Source of the DNA: an uncultured Massilia sp.
Lineage (GTDB): Bacteria > Pseudomonadota > Gammaproteobacteria > Burkholderiales > Burkholderiaceae_D
Direction: 5' to 3'
DNA: 64,000 bases
NCBI GenBank assembly: GCA_913777025.1
Contig: CAJYQM010000016.1
Span: 1-64,000 of the forward strand
In this document: positions 60,700 to 64,000 of the stretch, in pieces
How the letters are laid out: the number at the start of each line of letters is the position of its first letter
Position numbering within the stretch: the first letter of the stretch is position 1
Notes under the pieces: model-generated
Told to the model about the DNA's origin: nothing
Databases searched by the model: none
What the model saw: the letters and a program-made list of their open reading frames with translations, nothing else
Translations under genes and position numbers: made by a program

Positions 60700-61200
60700 T
60701 TATACCAGCGGCAGCGCCGTGGTCTCCTTGATACGTTGCAGCGCAAAGCTCGACTTCACGTCCAGCACGGCCGGGTGGCGCAGCAGCGTGCCCATCATGA
60801 AGCGAGAGAAGTGCTCCATGTCTTCCACGTGCACACGCAGCAGGAAATCCATCTCGCCCGTCATCGCATAGCAGGCGATCACTTCCGGCCAGGACGACAC
60901 GGCTTGCGCGAACTCGAAGCGCGGCGAGGTGGCCGGCACGCGCGCGTTCGGCGCGCCCTCCGCATGCTTTTCCAGGCGCACGTTGACATAGGCCAGCAGG
61001 CCCAGGCCCAGCTTGTCGGGATCGAGCAGGGCGACGTACTGGCGGATTACGCCGGCCTCTTCCAGGCGCTTGATGCGGCGCAGGCAGGGCGAAGGCGACA
61101 GGCTGACGCGCTCGGCCACGTCCTGGTTGGACAGGCGCCCGTCGGACTGCAGGATGGCCAGGATCTTGCGGTCGGTTTTATCCAGCTCGATTTTTGACAT
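60700..61200 (-). CDS. Lrp/AsnC family transcriptional regulator
   Basis: MSKIELDKTDRKILAILQSDGRLSNQDVAERVSLSPSPCLRRIKRLEEAGVI. Confidence 0.95.
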   Translation of the reverse strand: MSKIELDKTDRKILAILQSDGRLSNQDVAERVSLSPSPCLRRIKRLEEAGVIRQYVALLDPDKLGLGLLAYVNVRLEKHAEGAPNARVPATSPRFEFAQAVSSWPEVIACYAMTGEMDFLLRVHVEDMEHFSRFMMGTLLRHPAVLDVKSSFALQRIKETTALPLV

Positions 61201-61356
61201 GAATGCCCCTCGTCAGTCAGGTGTGTCGCAATTTTATTGCGCAATTTGCGTTGCGTGGGGAATTCATTGAAATTTAATGCTTGATGGAGAGGTCTATACT
61301 GACTTGAACAACGACGCGGTCCGAACCGCGCACCCCCATAATCTGGAGACAAACGC

Positions 61357-64000
61357 ATGAACGCACCCCTGGACCGCTCCCAGCTGGAGCCGGCGCAGCC
61401 GCAGCATGACATCACGCTCGACGACAAATGGACGCTCGAGCGTGGCCGCGCTTTCATGACCGGCACCCAGGCGCTGATCCGCCTGCCGATGCTGCAGCGC
61501 GAGCGCGACGAAAAGGCCGGCCTCAACACCGCAGGCTACATCACCGGCTACCGCGGCTCCCCGGTCACCCAGGTCGACCAGACCGCCTGGAAGGCAAAAA
61601 AACACCTGGAAGCGCACCACGTGCACTTCCACCCGGGCATGAACGAAGACCTGGCCGCCACCGCGGTCTGGGGCACCCAGCAGACAAACCTGTTCAAGGA
61701 TGCGAAGTATGACGGCGTGTTTGCCATGTGGTACGGCAAGGGCCCGGGCGTCGACCGCTGCGGCGACGTCTTCAAGCACGGCAACAACGCCGGGTCCGCC
61801 AAGCATGGCGGCGTGATCGTGCTGGCCGGCGACGACCATGCGGCAAAATCCTCGTCCACCGCCCACCAGTCCGACCACATCCTGCACCACGTCGGCATGC
61901 CGGTGCTCTATCCGTCGTCGGTGCAGGAATACATCGACTACGGCCTGCACGCCTGGGCGATGAGCCGTTTCAGCGGCCTGTGGGTGTCGATGAAGTGCGT
62001 GACCGACATCATCGAATCCGGCGCCGTGGTCGACCTCGATCCGGACCGCGTCCAGCCCGTCATCCCCACCGATTTCGAAATGCCGCCGGGCGGCCTGAAC
62101 ATCCGCTGGCCGGATGCTGTGCTCGACCAGGAAGTGCGGATGAACAACTATAAATGGTACGCGGCCCTGGCCTATGCGCGTGCGAATAAACTGAACCAGA
62201 TCGTCTGGGACAGCCCGAACCCGAAGATCGGCATCATCACCGCCGGCAAGAGCTACCTGGACACCCGCCAGGCGCTGGCCGACCTCGGCATCGACGAGCA
62301 GGCGGCGCGCGACATCGGCCTGCGCGTCTACAAGATCGGCATGACCTGGCCGCTCGACTCGGTCGGCGTGCACGAATTCGCGCGCGGCCTGGACGAGATC
62401 CTGGTGGTCGAGGAAAAGCGGCAAGTCCTGGAATACGCGCTGAAGGAGGAACTGTACAACCTGCCCGACGGCGAGCGTCCGCGCGTGGTGGGTAAATTCG
62501 ACGACAGCGGCGAGTGGAGCGAAAAGAGCCGCTCCGGCCGCGGCGACTGGCTGCTGCCCGGTACCTATGAACTGAACCCGGCCCAGATCGCGCGCGCGAT
62601 CGCGTCGCGCATCTCGCACTACTGTGCCGGCCACCCGGTCGCCGAACGCGTGCGCGAGCGCATCGCCTTCCTGGAAGCCAAGGAACTGGTGCTCAAGGCG
62701 ATCCCGGCCAAGGCCAATCCGGACACCGACCGCATCCCGTATTTCTGCTCGGGCTGCCCGCACAACAGTTCGACCAAGGTGCCGGAAGGCTCACGCGCGC
62801 TGGCCGGCATCGGCTGCCACTACATGGTGCTGTGGATGGACCGCGAAACCTCCACCTTCACCCACATGGGTGCCGAAGGCACGACCTGGATCGGCCAGGC
62901 CCCGTTCACCGACGAAAAGCACGTGTTCGCCAACCTGGGCGACGGCACCTACTTCCACTCGGGCGTGCTGGCGATCCGCGCGGCGGTGGCGGCCAAGGTC
63001 AACATCACCTATAAAATCCTGTACAACGACGCGGTCGCGATGACCGGCGGCCAGACCCACGACGGTCCGCTCGATCCCGCCAAGATCAGCCGCCAGCTCG
63101 CCGCCGAAGGCGTCAAACCCATCATCGTCGTGACCGACGAGCCGGAAAAATACCCGGCCGATTATCCGTGGGCCGAAGGCGTGACCGTGCGCCACCGCCT
63201 GGAACTGATGGACGTGCAGAAGGCATTGCGCGAGATGCCGGGCGTCTCGGCGATGATCTACGACCAGACCTGCGCCTCCGAAAAACGCCGCCGCCGGAAA
63301 AAAGGCGAGTACCCCGACCCGGCCAAGCGCGCCGTGATCAACGAAGCCGTGTGCGAAGGCTGCGGCGATTGCTCGAAGCAGTCGAACTGCCTGTCGGTCG
63401 AACCGCTGGAGACGGAACTGGGGAGAAAACGCCAGATCAACCAGTCGTCCTGCAACAAGGATTTCTCGTGCGTGACCGGCTTCTGCCCGAGTTTCGTCAC
63501 CGTCGAAGGCGGCGGTTTGAAGAAGCCCAAGAAAGCGACCACGACTGAAGCCGCCCCGCCGGCCCTGCCGATGCCGCGCATCCCGTCGACCGACACGCCC
63601 TTCGGCATCCTGGTCACCGGCATCGGCGGCACCGGCGTGGTCACCGTCGGCCAGATCCTGGCGATGGCGGCCCACGTCGAGAACAAGGGCGCGCTGGTGC
63701 TGGACATGAGCGGCCTGGCCCAGAAGGGCGGCCCGGTGATGTCGCACGTGCGCCTGGCCGACCGCCAGTCGGACCTGCATTCGACCCGCGTCGGCACCGG
63801 CAACGCGGACCTCGTCATCGGCTGCGACCAGATCGTCACCGCCAGCCGCGACGCGCTGTCGCGCATGGGGGAAGGGCGCACCTGGGCCGCGGTGAACGCC
63901 AGCGGCGCCACCACCGCCGCCTTCATCAAGAACCCGGACTGGCAATTCCCGGCCGAGGGTTCGCGCGGCGCCATCGTGCAGGCTTGCGGCGCCAGCAACG
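61357..64000 (+). CDS. Indolepyruvate ferredoxin oxidoreductase (fused), truncated by window edge
   Basis: Own translation: MNAPLDRSQLEPAQPQHDITLDDKWTLERGRAFMTGTQALIRLPMLQRERDEKAGLNTAGYITGYRGSPVTQVD...YFCSGCPHNSSTKVPEGSRALAGIGCHYM...; open to base 64000, so missing from the ORF track. Confidence 0.95.
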   Translation, partial: MNAPLDRSQLEPAQPQHDITLDDKWTLERGRAFMTGTQALIRLPMLQRERDEKAGLNTAGYITGYRGSPVTQVDQTAWKAKKHLEAHHVHFHPGMNEDLAATAVWGTQQTNLFKDAKYDGVFAMWYGKGPGVDRCGDVFKHGNNAGSAKHGGVIVLAGDDHAAKSSSTAHQSDHILHHVGMPVLYPSSVQEYIDYGLHAWAMSRFSGLWVSMKCVTDIIESGAVVDLDPDRVQPVIPTDFEMPPGGLNIRWPDAVLDQEVRMNNYKWYAALAYARANKLNQIVWDSPNPKIGIITAGKSYLDTRQALADLGIDEQAARDIGLRVYKIGMTWPLDSVGVHEFARGLDEILVVEEKRQVLEYALKEELYNLPDGERPRVVGKFDDSGEWSEKSRSGRGDWLLPGTYELNPAQIARAIASRISHYCAGHPVAERVRERIAFLEAKELVLKAIPAKANPDTDRIPYFCSGCPHNSSTKVPEGSRALAGIGCHYMVLWMDRETSTFTHMGAEGTTWIGQAPFTDEKHVFANLGDGTYFHSGVLAIRAAVAAKVNITYKILYNDAVAMTGGQTHDGPLDPAKISRQLAAEGVKPIIVVTDEPEKYPADYPWAEGVTVRHRLELMDVQKALREMPGVSAMIYDQTCASEKRRRRKKGEYPDPAKRAVINEAVCEGCGDCSKQSNCLSVEPLETELGRKRQINQSSCNKDFSCVTGFCPSFVTVEGGGLKKPKKATTTEAAPPALPMPRIPSTDTPFGILVTGIGGTGVVTVGQILAMAAHVENKGALVLDMSGLAQKGGPVMSHVRLADRQSDLHSTRVGTGNADLVIGCDQIVTASRDALSRMGEGRTWAAVNASGATTAAFIKNPDWQFPAEGSRGAIVQACGASN

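Overview
The window is about 64 kb of high-GC, densely coding chromosome. Protein families and synteny look like an Oxalobacteraceae/Massilia-like betaproteobacterium; the taxon is inferred from gene content only. Most of it is housekeeping: sspB/sspA, petABC (bc1 complex), mscL, gpsA, secB, grxC, gpmA-envC-ctpA-moeB, a complete-looking type II secretion operon (gspG-H-I-J-K-L-M-N-D-E-F-C), hslVU, dksA, a CobW GTPase, xerC-DUF484, two porins, dapF plus two LpxL-like acyltransferases, metK, an SAH riboswitch with ahcY, metF, slt, cca, a GH3/GH5 pair, and an Lrp regulator divergent from an indolepyruvate ferredoxin oxidoreductase that runs off the right edge. Accessory or unusual material: (i) a TnpB (IS200/IS605) 5' end running off the left edge, absent from the supplied ORF track, with a 12-bp perfect hairpin and a truncated desaturase and a chemotaxis-receptor tail beside it; (ii) a TPR gene split by a +1 frameshift; (iii) an orphan VbhA-like Fic antitoxin between a tRNA-Thr and a HAD hydrolase; (iv) a ~118-bp imperfect inverted repeat between sspB and sspA; (v) two copies of a GTAGGGTGGAC inverted-repeat family; (vi) a decameric tandem repeat across the gspD stop codon and Gly-Thr repeats in gspK/gspD; (vii) a porin/Sel1 block separating dapF from DUF484-xerC. 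I found no CRISPR array and no clear multi-gene novel defence system. The best candidates for follow-up are the TnpB junction, the orphan antitoxin and the two inverted-repeat elements.
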